Of a DNA stretch of 64,000 nucleotides, positions 18,350 to 26,188 are shown in pieces. A program made the translations under genes and the position numbers. The DNA lies in NCBI GenBank assembly GCA_027488935.1, contig JAIYAP010000025.1:50912-114911 (forward strand), in the 5' to 3' direction. The notes beneath the pieces are model-generated. The model had not been told where the DNA came from. It saw only the letters and a program-made list of their open reading frames with translations, and searched no databases. Position 1 is the stretch's first letter. Each line of letters opens with the position of its first letter. Source of the DNA: Saprospiraceae bacterium (GTDB taxonomy: Bacteria > Bacteroidota > Bacteroidia > Chitinophagales > Saprospiraceae).

Positions 18350-19354
18350 ATGACAAACGAAGAACTAAAACAGCTGATCGCCGAGAACAGAATTGAAGAA
18401 TGCTTCGAAGCCCTTCTCGGAATTTCCCGCAATACACCGCATGAAAACGATGTGCTTCTTTTAATGTCCCAATACCAAGGTTGGAAACGCGAAAAACGCC
18501 TTGGGCTTTCGTCTGATCGATTGGTTCCCAACCAGATTCGCGAAGCTTTGCTAGAATTACTACCGGAATTGACACGGAAGAGGCAGACCGAGCGCACCAA
18601 AGGAAAGCGGAGGACCATGGTAATTGCGGCAATTGCCGCAACGCTCTTCCTCAGTCTTTGTATTGGGTATGCACTGTATGATCCCCCTCAAAGCGGAGAA
18701 GCACAACTTTCACAGGTTAAGGATGAAGCGCAGCAATCCTCCGGGGTTTCGGAACCTAACAAAGAAGTGGTGAGTAGCACCGAAAACTTTAAAAATAATC
18801 CGGCGTCGTCGCCTCGAGTGCCGGGCGCCAAGCCTGTTGCCGCTCCCCCTTCCAAACCTACGTTGAGCTTTATATTGTTTCGCGATGGCGCGTCACCTAT
18901 ACCGATTGGAACGGGAGATACAATACGGTTAGGCGACAAGCTCTCCATTGCAGTCGAATACGCCGCAGGCTACTGTATATATGTCTTGCTAAACGATTCT
19001 CAGGGTGGTCTTAGCCCGCTCAATCTTAACAAAAGCGGAAGCCCTAAACAATTAACACGCTTTTTGAGCGAACCTGGCCGTTACCTACTACCAGAGGGCA
19101 GCAATGGATGGAAGATTGATAAACATTCTGGCCTTGAATACTTTATCGTCTTGCTTTCAAAACAGCCTATAAATTCGGAAGAATTAAACAATCTAGTCAC
19201 CGACCTCAAGCGTATATCACCGCGCGGCATCGAGAAAACTGAAAAGCGCTTACTTACGCAGGACGACCTAATTACGCCCGCTTCAGAAGTTTTGGCCCGT
19301 TACATAAAGCTGCTTGATCTTGAATTTCAAAATTTTGTATTTGTACATGTATAA
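18350..19354 (+). CDS. EAD11-like adaptor with membrane helix and DUF4384-like domain
   Basis: This is a 334-residue protein. Residues 1-75 (MTNEELKQLIAENRIEECFE, then NDVLLLMSQYQGWKREKRLG, then NQIREALLELLPEL) match effector-associated domain 11. EADs are small helical adaptors that bring together components of NTP-dependent conflict systems. A membrane helix follows at about residues 88-110, then a low-complexity linker. A globular part near residues 165-320 has YCIYVLLNDSQGGLSPLNLN and is DUF4384-like. Topology would place the EAD inside and the C-terminal domain outside. It is spaced 14 bases from the CHAT protease and is very probably its partner. Confidence 0.75.
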   Translation: MTNEELKQLIAENRIEECFEALLGISRNTPHENDVLLLMSQYQGWKREKRLGLSSDRLVPNQIREALLELLPELTRKRQTERTKGKRRTMVIAAIAATLFLSLCIGYALYDPPQSGEAQLSQVKDEAQQSSGVSEPNKEVVSSTENFKNNPASSPRVPGAKPVAAPPSKPTLSFILFRDGASPIPIGTGDTIRLGDKLSIAVEYAAGYCIYVLLNDSQGGLSPLNLNKSGSPKQLTRFLSEPGRYLLPEGSNGWKIDKHSGLEYFIVLLSKQPINSEELNNLVTDLKRISPRGIEKTEKRLLTQDDLITPASEVLARYIKLLDLEFQNFVFVHV

Positions 19355-19779
19355 GGTGGATAACAGGCCTCTAAAGTTGCTCTTGGCAACAACACTATGG
19401 GCGACAGGAAGCAAAATGTAGGGCTTGCTGAAAAAGTTGCAATCTCTCGATATGGAGAGCAATATGATTTAAATTTGTGCACAAAAATTCAAAAAAATAG
19501 GTGTTTTAGTGGGAAAATATTTCATATTTTTATTTATACCACTGTTGAAATACAGTTTGCTGACAGTTATACCGTAAAGAATACGACAGAAATATGAAAG
19601 GATAGCGAAGTGATGCGAGTTTTGTGGAGACAGTGAAATTGAAATATCCAGCGCAATTCGAGAGGTAACCGAAAACGCCTTGATTTATGGAGCCCCTGCT
19701 GAATTTATTACCAGAATCGGGATTGATTATTGAAGATGTTAAAAATATCGCTTAAAGGCGTGGGTTAAGTAAGTAAAAC
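19355..19779. other. gene-poor stretch between the CHAT pair and site S2
   Basis: I see no convincing gene here. A 66-codon frame at 19397-19597 has biased composition and no recognisable family. Around 19650-19740 a frame reads AIREVTENALIYGAPAEFIT and then hits a stop, which looks like the tail of a decayed gene. Confidence 0.5.
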
Positions 19780-19846
19780 GCCCAACAATCGCTTTCCGAA
19801 AATTGCTCCTAAGCGGCGCAAATTCGTAAAGCGTAACGTTATGTGC
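19780..19846 (+). repeat. attC-like site S2
   Basis: GCCCAAC (19780-19786, a perfect RYYYAAC) opens the site. The arms CGCTTTCCGAA and TTCGTAAAGCG (19790-19800 and 19823-19833, one mismatch) enclose ATTGC/GCAAAT, with CTCCTAAGCGGC at the apex. It ends AACGTTATGT. Confidence 0.75.
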
Positions 19847-19898
19847 AAGCATAGTGCGACACCCTAAGACTGACAGGACATCCTAAAAACTTAAATTG

Positions 19899-20327
19899 CT
19901 ACTGAACTTTACTAAATGTTTCAGTTCTTCCTAAAAATGAAAATCCCATAAACCCTCTGACTTTTAGGTTGCCATTTTCTAACCACATTTTGCAACTGTA
20001 TGTTTTGCCACTTTCAGGGTCGTAAATTTGACCATCAACATATTCATCACCTTTAAATACAAAATTTGTTAGAAAAACCATTCCTACAACATCTCTTGTT
20101 CGTAATTCTTTTTTTGGATTTTTTGTATCTTTTCTTGGATTACTGCCCCAAATAAATTTACCAAAATATTTATTGGCTACTTTATATACTTCAATCTTAC
20201 CATTCTTTTCAGGCGACCAATATTGCCCAATTACTTTATCTTCTGTTTGAGCATTTACTTTTGTAACAGAAAATAACAACACAAACACTGACAGTGCAAT
20301 TAATTTTAGATTCAATAATTTTTTCAT
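19899..20327 (-). CDS. DUF2147 secreted protein
   Basis: This is a 142-residue protein with the signal peptide MKKLLNLKLIALSVFVLLFS...VNAQ and a mature domain of the DUF2147 type: VIGQYWSPEKNGKIEVY, then GKFIWGSNPRKD, ending YDPESGKTYSCKMWLENG and KVRGFMGFSFLGRTETF. DUF2147 is a calycin-like beta-barrel fold of unknown, perhaps ligand-binding, function in the periplasm. It is the last gene of the minus-strand group, seven bases after the SDR at 20335. It is strongly AT-rich compared with the chromosomal genes, as the whole cassette is. Confidence 0.85.
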   Translation of the reverse strand: MKKLLNLKLIALSVFVLLFSVTKVNAQTEDKVIGQYWSPEKNGKIEVYKVANKYFGKFIWGSNPRKDTKNPKKELRTRDVVGMVFLTNFVFKGDEYVDGQIYDPESGKTYSCKMWLENGNLKVRGFMGFSFLGRTETFSKVQ

Positions 20328-20334
20328 AACAAAT

Positions 20335-21249
20335 TTAATTTTTAAAATAAGTTTTACATAAGTCCATACTTATATTCCATAAATCATCTTGCTTGGCTTT
20401 ATCTTTACTTTCAAGCGAAGATTCACTAACAATATTTCGTATAAAATATTTACCAGTTGTATTTTTGAATTTATTATCTAATATCAAATTGGCTAAATCT
20501 TGACCCGAAGTTGCAGGACTATTAACCCCTTTTTTAAATAAAGCAAAAACAGGAAAAATATATTTCCAAGCAAATTTTTGTAATGTGCTATAATCGTCTG
20601 CCAACCCAGTGCCAGGCATCATTCCAGGGTCAAATGCATTAACGTTGATTAATTTGTCTTTGAAAACATCTGCCATTTTGTAGGTAAAAAGTATGTTACA
20701 TAGTTTTGATGTGCTATATCTTTCAGTACCTTTTTGAACGAAGTCTTTTATGGTACTATCATTTACAATTGCCAAATCAATAGCCTTTATGTAATTTGGC
20801 GGACTCATTCTTGTTTTCGCATTTGGATGATGAACAAAACTTGCCACATTTACTATTCTACAAAAAGGATTTAACTGTGGAACTAACAAATTGGTCAACA
20901 AAAAATGCCCTAAATGATTTACTCCGAAAGTTAATTCATAGCCTTGTTGTGTTAATTTCGTAAGGCTTATATATTGAATACCTGCATTGTTTATTAAAGC
21001 ATCAATCTTAAAATTTTTATTTTTAATTTCCTCTGAAAATAGTTTTACAGAACCCAAATCAGCTAAATCTAATGGAATAAATTGAATATTTTTATTCCCT
21101 GTTTTTGAGATAATTTTTTCTATTGCTTGTCGTGCTTTTTCTGAATCTCTACTTGCAATAATAACTCTGTAATCTTTGTTTTTTGCAATATTTAAAGCTG
21201 TACAGAATCCAAGCCCTTTATTTGCCCCTGTGATTATGACTGTTTTCAT
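20335..21249 (-). CDS. short-chain dehydrogenase/reductase (protochlorophyllide-reductase/RDH-like)
   Basis: This is a 304-residue cytoplasmic NAD(P)-dependent oxidoreductase. It has the cofactor motif TGANKGLG near residue 8, NNAG near residue 90, and the catalytic YSTSK motif. The longer C-terminal part (NVNAFDPGMMPGTGLADDY) is typical of the retinol-dehydrogenase/WW-domain oxidoreductase type of SDR. Its start overlaps the end of the DoxX-like gene by four bases, an ATGA-type junction, so translation is probably coupled. The substrate is unknown. Confidence 0.88.
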   Translation of the reverse strand: MKTVIITGANKGLGFCTALNIAKNKDYRVIIASRDSEKARQAIEKIISKTGNKNIQFIPLDLADLGSVKLFSEEIKNKNFKIDALINNAGIQYISLTKLTQQGYELTFGVNHLGHFLLTNLLVPQLNPFCRIVNVASFVHHPNAKTRMSPPNYIKAIDLAIVNDSTIKDFVQKGTERYSTSKLCNILFTYKMADVFKDKLINVNAFDPGMMPGTGLADDYSTLQKFAWKYIFPVFALFKKGVNSPATSGQDLANLILDNKFKNTTGKYFIRNIVSESSLESKDKAKQDDLWNISMDLCKTYFKN

Positions 21250-21599
21250 CGTGGAATAAAATTAATTTTGTAGTTGATATGAAGATTTGTAAATGCCATT
21301 ACAAAAAGTAGTATTGGTACTATCAAAGTATTTGTTGGGGCATCGGCTACAATATGAGCTACAAAAGAACCAAATGCAATAAACAAAACGCCATCTAATG
21401 CTATTGGTCTTGTTTTTTTAAATACAATTCCTATTGCTAAGAGCCAATCAACCACTCCTACAATTATCATTTTGTAGCCGCCTAAATTCATAGATTCCAT
21501 TTCAGATTTTACAGGTTCAATACCAAAAAAATCAAGCGACCCAGCTATTAAAAGCAAGATTGGCAAAATAAAAAGCCAAATGTTTTTTAGTGTTTTCAT
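21246..21599 (-). CDS. DoxX-like four-helix membrane protein
   Basis: This is a 117-residue protein with four hydrophobic helices (IWLFILPILLLIAGSLDFFG; MIIVGVVDWLLAIGIVF; LDGVLFIAFGSFVAHIVA; IVPILLFVMAFTNLHI). The size and layout fit the DoxX/DoxD-like membrane families. It lies between two SDR genes, one base after the upstream gene and overlapping the downstream one by four bases, so it belongs to the HxlR-controlled operon. A link to quinone or redox stress is suggested only by the neighbours. Confidence 0.65.
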   Translation of the reverse strand: MKTLKNIWLFILPILLLIAGSLDFFGIEPVKSEMESMNLGGYKMIIVGVVDWLLAIGIVFKKTRPIALDGVLFIAFGSFVAHIVADAPTNTLIVPILLFVMAFTNLHINYKINFIPR

Positions 21600-21600
21600 T

Positions 21601-22365
21601 CTATTTTACAATTAATTGTTTCCGACTTAATTTATCAATAAGTTTCAATCCAGCCTTTGGGAAAAATCTTCTTATTAAACTCAATTGAAAGGCGTTTGAA
21701 CCAGGTGCATATTCTAACTTACCATTATTAATATTTTTTATTACGTTCTCTGCGAATACATCAGGGTTTTCAAGTTTTGAGGTATTGTTCAAATCCTGCG
21801 TAGTCATCTTTGTTTCCACCGCAGGCGGGAGTATTTCAACAACTTTGAATTTTGAATTTTGCAACTGTAATCGTAATGCTTTTGTAAAAACACTTAACCC
21901 CGATTTTGATGCAGAATATAATGGCAAAAGCGGAATTGGCATTATTGCAACTTCTGATGTAATATTTATGATATAGTTTTCAACACCTGCATTTGCCTGA
22001 CTGAAAAACTTTTGAACCATACAAACAGCACCTGTAAAGTTGGTATTGATTTTACTAAAAATTTGATTTGAAGAAAGTGTAGTGTTTTTTATTTCCCATA
22101 ATTCTACAACTCCTGCATTGTTAAAAAGAACATCTAACACAACACCTTTTGCAGAAAACTTTTCAAAGAGTCCATCAATTTCAATTGGATTTGTAACATC
22201 AACAACGAAGTAAGTAACGTTATCATTTTCAGTTGCGACTTTTTTGAGTTTATCCTCATTACGACCACAAATGATTACTTTGTTTGTTTTTGACAATAGC
22301 TTTGTAAGGGATTCACCTATTCCAGAGCCACCGCCTGTGATTAGAATTGTCTTATTTTTCAACAT
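21601..22365 (-). CDS. short-chain dehydrogenase (DltE-like)
   Basis: This is a 254-residue SDR, the first gene of the minus-strand operon. It has TGGGSGIG near residue 9, VVDVTNP, NNAG, and a serine in INITSEVAIM followed by YSASKSG (YxxxK). The C-terminal QLSLIRRFFPKAGLKLIDKL is like the DltE-type oxidoreductases of Bacteroidota. It is transcribed away from the HxlR regulator across a 130-base gap with a good operator. HxlR-controlled NAD(P)-dependent oxidoreductases are commonly linked to electrophile or redox stress, which is a reasonable but unproven role. Confidence 0.88.
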   Translation of the reverse strand: MLKNKTILITGGGSGIGESLTKLLSKTNKVIICGRNEDKLKKVATENDNVTYFVVDVTNPIEIDGLFEKFSAKGVVLDVLFNNAGVVELWEIKNTTLSSNQIFSKINTNFTGAVCMVQKFFSQANAGVENYIINITSEVAIMPIPLLPLYSASKSGLSVFTKALRLQLQNSKFKVVEILPPAVETKMTTQDLNNTSKLENPDVFAENVIKNINNGKLEYAPGSNAFQLSLIRRFFPKAGLKLIDKLSRKQLIVK

Positions 22366-22410
22366 TTTTATTTATTTTGATTATTAAGTTGCAAATGTAA
22401 AACCTATGAT

Positions 22411-22462
22411 ATACTTTTGCAAGTAGTTACCAATAAGTAAACTAATATACTTTTGGTAACTT
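22411..22462. promoter_or_regulatory. HxlR operator between the divergent SDR operon and the regulator
   Basis: AGTTACCAATAAGTA (22426-22440) and TATACTTTTGGTAACT (22447-22462) form an almost perfect inverted repeat. A further TATACTTTTG copy at 22411-22420 repeats the right half. The position between divergent starts fits autoregulated control of both units. Confidence 0.65.
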
Positions 22463-22495
22463 AATTGATTATCAATACTTTAATTGAAAAAATAA

Positions 22496-22840
22496 ATGAA
22501 TAATTGCGAAAATAAATTGGAATCACTTCAATTTATCTTACAAGTTTTGGGTGGGAAGTGGAAAATACACATTCTTTCCAAACTGTATTTTGGTAAAAAA
22601 CGCTTCAAAGAATTGGAGAGAGAAGTAACAGGTATATCACCCAAGATGCTCATTAAGGAACTTAAAGACCTTGAAAGTATAAAAATTGTGAACCGCCAAA
22701 CTTTTAATACTGTACCCATAACCGTTGAATACAGTTTGACAACCGAAGGTTTGACTTTAAAACCAATATTAGACCAGTTAATGTCTTGGTCGGACAATTT
22801 TATGAAGGAACATCAAAGCGTAGAAAATGCCAGCACATAA
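22496..22840 (+). CDS. HxlR family transcriptional regulator
   Basis: This is a 114-residue winged-helix regulator with the HxlR pattern: a cysteine near the start (NNCENK), VLGGKWKIHILSKLYFGKKR, the recognition helix GISPKMLIKELKDLES, the wing VPITVEYSLTTEG, and SWSDNFMKEH at the end. HxlR proteins often sense electrophiles or oxidants through the N-terminal cysteine. It is divergent from the SDR/DoxX/SDR/DUF2147 operon and probably controls it through the inverted repeat at 22426-22462. An attC-like site begins at its stop codon. Confidence 0.92.
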   Translation: MNNCENKLESLQFILQVLGGKWKIHILSKLYFGKKRFKELEREVTGISPKMLIKELKDLESIKIVNRQTFNTVPITVEYSLTTEGLTLKPILDQLMSWSDNFMKEHQSVENAST

Positions 22841-22967
22841 CAAGGGTTTTGCAAAAGTGGGGCATTTGTACTAAATTTGAGCATTGTACTTCTAATGAAC
22901 TTTGGTGCTAAATTGAACATTTGTACTTCGATTTCCCCACCTTCGCAAAGCCCCAAAACGTTAGTGG
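22837..22967 (+). repeat. attC-like site S9 (long-loop type)
   Basis: TAAC precedes and GTTAG follows two stacked stems: GGGTTTTGC/GCAAAGCCC and GTGGGG/CCCCAC (22857-22862 and 22935-22940). The roughly 70-base apical part repeats TTTGTAC and ATTGAAC-like words similar to those in site S10. Confidence 0.65.
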
Positions 22968-22999
22968 CAAGTGTATCAAAATAACAGTAACGAAAGAAA

Positions 23000-23551
23000 A
23001 TGAAAAATTGGACATCAACATTAGAGGACATTTCAAAACAGTGCTTAACTGAATTTGGGATATTGACAAGTGAGCAGTTGAATTGGAAACCGAATTTAAC
23101 TACTTGGAGTATTGCCCAAAATTTAGACCATTTGATTGTGGTAAATAAAACCTACTATCCTGTTTTAGCCTCTTTAAAAGCGGGAACTTATAAAACACCT
23201 TTCATTGCGAAAATTGGTTTTATGGTTTCATTTTTAGGCAAGACTGTATTAAATGCAGTAAAACCGGATAGAAAGAAGAAAATGAAGACCTTTCCAATTT
23301 GGGAGCCGACTACAAGTATTGTGATTGGTGACATTCTGAACAGGTTTCAAAATCATCAGAATGAACTTATTCAAAAAATAGAAGACGCAAAAGAACTTGT
23401 CGAAAAAGGCGTTGTTATTTCTTCACCAGCAAACAGGAATGTTGTTTACAAATTAGAAATGGCATTTGACATTATTATTTCACACGAACAAAGGCATTTA
23501 GAACAAGCAAAAGAAATATTACAACTAATTAAAAATAACACCAGCCACTAA
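23000..23551 (+). CDS. DinB superfamily protein
   Basis: This is a 183-residue four-helix-bundle protein of the DinB/YfiT type: LNWKPNLTTWSIAQNLDHLIVVN at the start, and a late helix with ISHEQRHLEQAKEILQ. The histidines in QNLDH and HEQRH are in the places where DinB proteins bind a divalent metal. Members include thiol transferases, but many have no known substrate. A single gene fills the cassette between S9 and S3. The palindrome S3 begins within its last codons, as is usual for attC sites. Confidence 0.85.
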   Translation: MKNWTSTLEDISKQCLTEFGILTSEQLNWKPNLTTWSIAQNLDHLIVVNKTYYPVLASLKAGTYKTPFIAKIGFMVSFLGKTVLNAVKPDRKKKMKTFPIWEPTTSIVIGDILNRFQNHQNELIQKIEDAKELVEKGVVISSPANRNVVYKLEMAFDIIISHEQRHLEQAKEILQLIKNNTSH

Positions 23552-23610
23552 CATTGTATATGCGATAATGCTCCCTAAACAGTCGCACTACGCATATACT
23601 CACCGTTGGC
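23545..23610 (+). repeat. attC-like site S3
   Basis: Perfect arms GTATATGCG (23556-23564) and CGCATATAC (23591-23599) enclose AATGC and GCA with CTCCCTAAACAGTC at the apex. CTAAC precedes and GTTGGC follows. Confidence 0.75.
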
Positions 23611-23916
23611 ACCAATAAGAGGGGCCGCCGAGGGTGATGGCGGGTATAAATATTGGTTTTCAGCGGCTTTTGTGGACAGTAGACAGGCATGGGCTGCGGA
23701 CAGTGCGTGTTTTGTATTTATTTTAGCACAGATGGAAGGTGCAACCGGGTGCAACCTCACTTTATCACCTCATTATCAGGCAGTTAAAATATACTTCAAA
23801 TTTTTTTTGGTGATTCTCTGATTAAACTTACCTTAGACTCTGGGTACGAAAAGTACACACATTCACAAGTTGTGTGCAAGCCTTCCGACACATTAAAAAA
23901 CACTAAGTTCTCCCCA
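23611..23916. other. non-coding 5' part of the AraC cassette
   Basis: No gene is seen in these 300 bases. It begins with GGCACCAATAA directly at the site S3 border and has CATTATCAGGCAGTTAAAAT near 23771. Both ends have counterparts after site S12 (50651 and about 50970), so this may be a shared leader or a decayed cassette. Confidence 0.45.
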
Positions 23917-24813
23917 ATGAAAGGAATTCCCACATATAATGATATTAATGACCTGCACAAATTGACAGGCAGCAACCTGCGAACAGTAAACCCCCAATTT
24001 CATTGCTTTGATATGGCTGATGCAAATAACATTGCCGTAACAGAAACCAAACCTCATCGGACCACTTTTTATACATTGGCACTAAATTTTGGGACAAAGG
24101 ACTTATACTACTCATTAAACAATAGTTCTTTTGAAAAGCCTTCTAACTTTTTTCTATGCGTAGCTCCGGGGCATATTGCAAAATGGGAGAAAAAGGGTGA
24201 ATGGTTCGGCTACTGTACTTTTTTCAAATCGGAGTTCTTACAATTCCATTCTTCCATTAATTTTTTACAGCAATATCCATTCTTCAATATTAATGAAACG
24301 AACTTGCTTCCACTTAATGAAGATAGCTTTAAAATAGCATCTTCACTTTTCAAACAAATTATTACCGAACAGCAATCAGCAACCTCATTTAGTGATGAAA
24401 TTATTCGTTCAAACTTTCTAAGTATTTTGTGGCAGGTAAGGAGGTTGTATGAGCAGCATAGACAAACATCACCTGTTCAAAAAGCAGGTGCTTCCATTGC
24501 AGCACAGTTCCAGTATTTAGTGAATGAGCATTATATTGAAAAAATTTCAGTGGACGAGTATGCCAAACTACTGAACATTACTCCAAACCATTTGACCCAA
24601 ACCATTAAAGAAGTACTCGGTAAAACCGCTAAAAGTATTATTACTGAAAGACGGCTGAATGAGGCAAAATATCTATTGAGTTATACTAGCCATGATGTTT
24701 CAGAAATTGCTTTTCATCTCAACTTTACCGAACCAACCCATTTTACGAAGTTTTTTAAAAAAGAAACGGAACTGACACCTGTTCAATTCCGAAATTCTAA
24801 TCTTAAAATATGA
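23917..24813 (+). CDS. AraC family transcriptional regulator
   Basis: From the ATG at 23917 the protein has 298 residues (the frame is open to 23872). An N-terminal cupin-like sensing region (residues 1-170) has HRTTFYTLALNFG and FLCVAPGHIAKWEKKGEW. The C-terminal double helix-turn-helix reads ISVDEYAKLLNITPNHLTQT, then SEIAFHLNFTEPTHFTKFFK, with TPVQFR at the end. This is the pattern of Bacteroidota AraC regulators that control a nearby dehydrogenase/hydrolase group. The three convergent genes downstream in this cassette are likely targets. Confidence 0.9.
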   Translation: MKGIPTYNDINDLHKLTGSNLRTVNPQFHCFDMADANNIAVTETKPHRTTFYTLALNFGTKDLYYSLNNSSFEKPSNFFLCVAPGHIAKWEKKGEWFGYCTFFKSEFLQFHSSINFLQQYPFFNINETNLLPLNEDSFKIASSLFKQIITEQQSATSFSDEIIRSNFLSILWQVRRLYEQHRQTSPVQKAGASIAAQFQYLVNEHYIEKISVDEYAKLLNITPNHLTQTIKEVLGKTAKSIITERRLNEAKYLLSYTSHDVSEIAFHLNFTEPTHFTKFFKKETELTPVQFRNSNLKI

Positions 24814-25416
24814 TTATTTGTTTTTTGGCTGACGAAAATGATTTGCCCTGATATTGTCAGCAGCTAGCATAACCGTTTCAGTAATTCTTTTCTTCCTTGT
24901 TTCTTCCTGCTTAGCGTTGTATATCCATTCCAAAATATTCTTCTTGGATGATTTTGGGAAAGCCATAAAATAATCCATCGCTATTTTATTCTTGCTCAAA
25001 GCTTTCATCAAATCTTCTGGTATTACGTTTTCTTCTACCTCATTAAGAGCATCCCATTTTCCGTTTTGCTTTGCCTGTTCTATAACTGCCATGCCTGCTG
25101 GGTAAATTCTTTCCTGTTCAATCAATCTTTCCACTCTTTTCTTATTTACCTTGCTCCAATTGCTTTTAGGATTTCGAGGAGCGAAAAATTGCAACGAACG
25201 CATTTCGTCTAATTTATTTGGCTTGCTGTCTATCCAGCCAAAACAAATGGCTTCATCGACTGCGTCATCATAACTAACCCTTGTTTTACCACTGACTGGT
25301 TTATAGTAAATGAGCCAGACAGATTTTTTTATTTCATGATTTTTTAGTAGCCAGTTATGCCAAGTCTCTCTATCTTTTGCATAATACATTTCAACACCAT
25401 CAGTATGCTTTTCCAT
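24814..25416 (-). CDS. YdeI/OmpD-associated family protein
   Basis: This is a 200-residue protein with the YdeI family pattern: ETWHNWLLKNHEIKKSVWLIYYKP, SYDDAVDEAICFGWIDSKPNKLDE, then FAPRNPKSNWSKVNKKRVERLI, and a lysine-rich C-terminus. The exact role of the family is unknown; members are cytoplasmic and often lie beside stress genes. It ends next to the stop of the convergent AraC gene. It is downstream of an SDR and an epoxide hydrolase in what looks like one operon, with a 12-base gap to the SDR. Confidence 0.85.
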   Translation of the reverse strand: MEKHTDGVEMYYAKDRETWHNWLLKNHEIKKSVWLIYYKPVSGKTRVSYDDAVDEAICFGWIDSKPNKLDEMRSLQFFAPRNPKSNWSKVNKKRVERLIEQERIYPAGMAVIEQAKQNGKWDALNEVEENVIPEDLMKALSKNKIAMDYFMAFPKSSKKNILEWIYNAKQEETRKKRITETVMLAADNIRANHFRQPKNK

Positions 25417-25428
25417 AAATAAATATTT

Positions 25429-26166
25429 TTACCAATTCAATAGTTTACCATCTTCAAAAAACTGACCTGTTGGCCCGTCATCTGGCAGTGTAGCAGCCCA
25501 AATGATTCCATCTACTGAATCTGCGACACTTCTTGCACCCATATTTTCCATTCCTTCTGCAGTGGCTACAAAGCCTGGGTTCAATGCATTCACCAAAATT
25601 TTATCAGCTTTCAGTTGTCTTGCTATTTGAACAGTTAAGCCATTTAATGCCAGTTTTGACAAACCATACGAAGTAAGCAAAGCTGGATGTACAGCCATGC
25701 CAAATACTTGATGTGTAAATGAACCAGCACCACTGCTTATGTTCACAACACGGGGATGCTCACTTTTTTTCAGCAATGGGTGCATGTGCTTTATCACCCG
25801 CCATGTTCCAAACAAGTTTGTTTCAAATGCTTGTTTTGTTGTTTCAAAGTCGGTATCTAAAGGCTGTATCATGTAGTCTAAATGACCACCAGCATTGTTT
25901 ATTAATACATCCAGCCTGCCATACCTTGAAGCTATAAACTCTGAAATATTTTTGACACTCTCTTCTTGGGTAATATCCAATGCTTCTGCCACTACACCAT
26001 CATTTGAAGTTGATATTTTCTTTGACAGTTCTTCAGCATCGTGTAAAGAACGGGCAGTAATAATTACTTCAAAGTTCTTTGCTGCCATTGCTTTTGCTAG
26101 TCCAAAGCCAATTCCTTCTTCCCGGCCTACTCCTGTTATTAAAACAATAGTTTTTTTCTGTTCCAT
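25429..26166 (-). CDS. short-chain dehydrogenase/reductase
   Basis: This is a 245-residue SDR. It has the variant cofactor motif TGVGREEGIGFGLA, INNAGGHLDY, a serine in VNISSGAGS, and YGLSK as catalytic tyrosine/lysine. The end has VNALNPGFVATAEGMENMGARS. It is a cytoplasmic NAD(P)H-dependent carbonyl reductase by family; the substrate is unknown. It lies between the epoxide hydrolase and YdeI genes on the minus strand, with gaps of 22 and 12 bases, and so belongs to the AraC-linked group. Confidence 0.9.
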   Translation of the reverse strand: MEQKKTIVLITGVGREEGIGFGLAKAMAAKNFEVIITARSLHDAEELSKKISTSNDGVVAEALDITQEESVKNISEFIASRYGRLDVLINNAGGHLDYMIQPLDTDFETTKQAFETNLFGTWRVIKHMHPLLKKSEHPRVVNISSGAGSFTHQVFGMAVHPALLTSYGLSKLALNGLTVQIARQLKADKILVNALNPGFVATAEGMENMGARSVADSVDGIIWAATLPDDGPTGQFFEDGKLLNW

Positions 26167-26188
26167 AATTATAGTTTTTTTAGATTTG

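Noticed and set aside
19397..19597. 66-codon plus-strand frame after the EAD11 gene
   Set aside because: No start context, no family resemblance and unusual composition; treated as non-coding.
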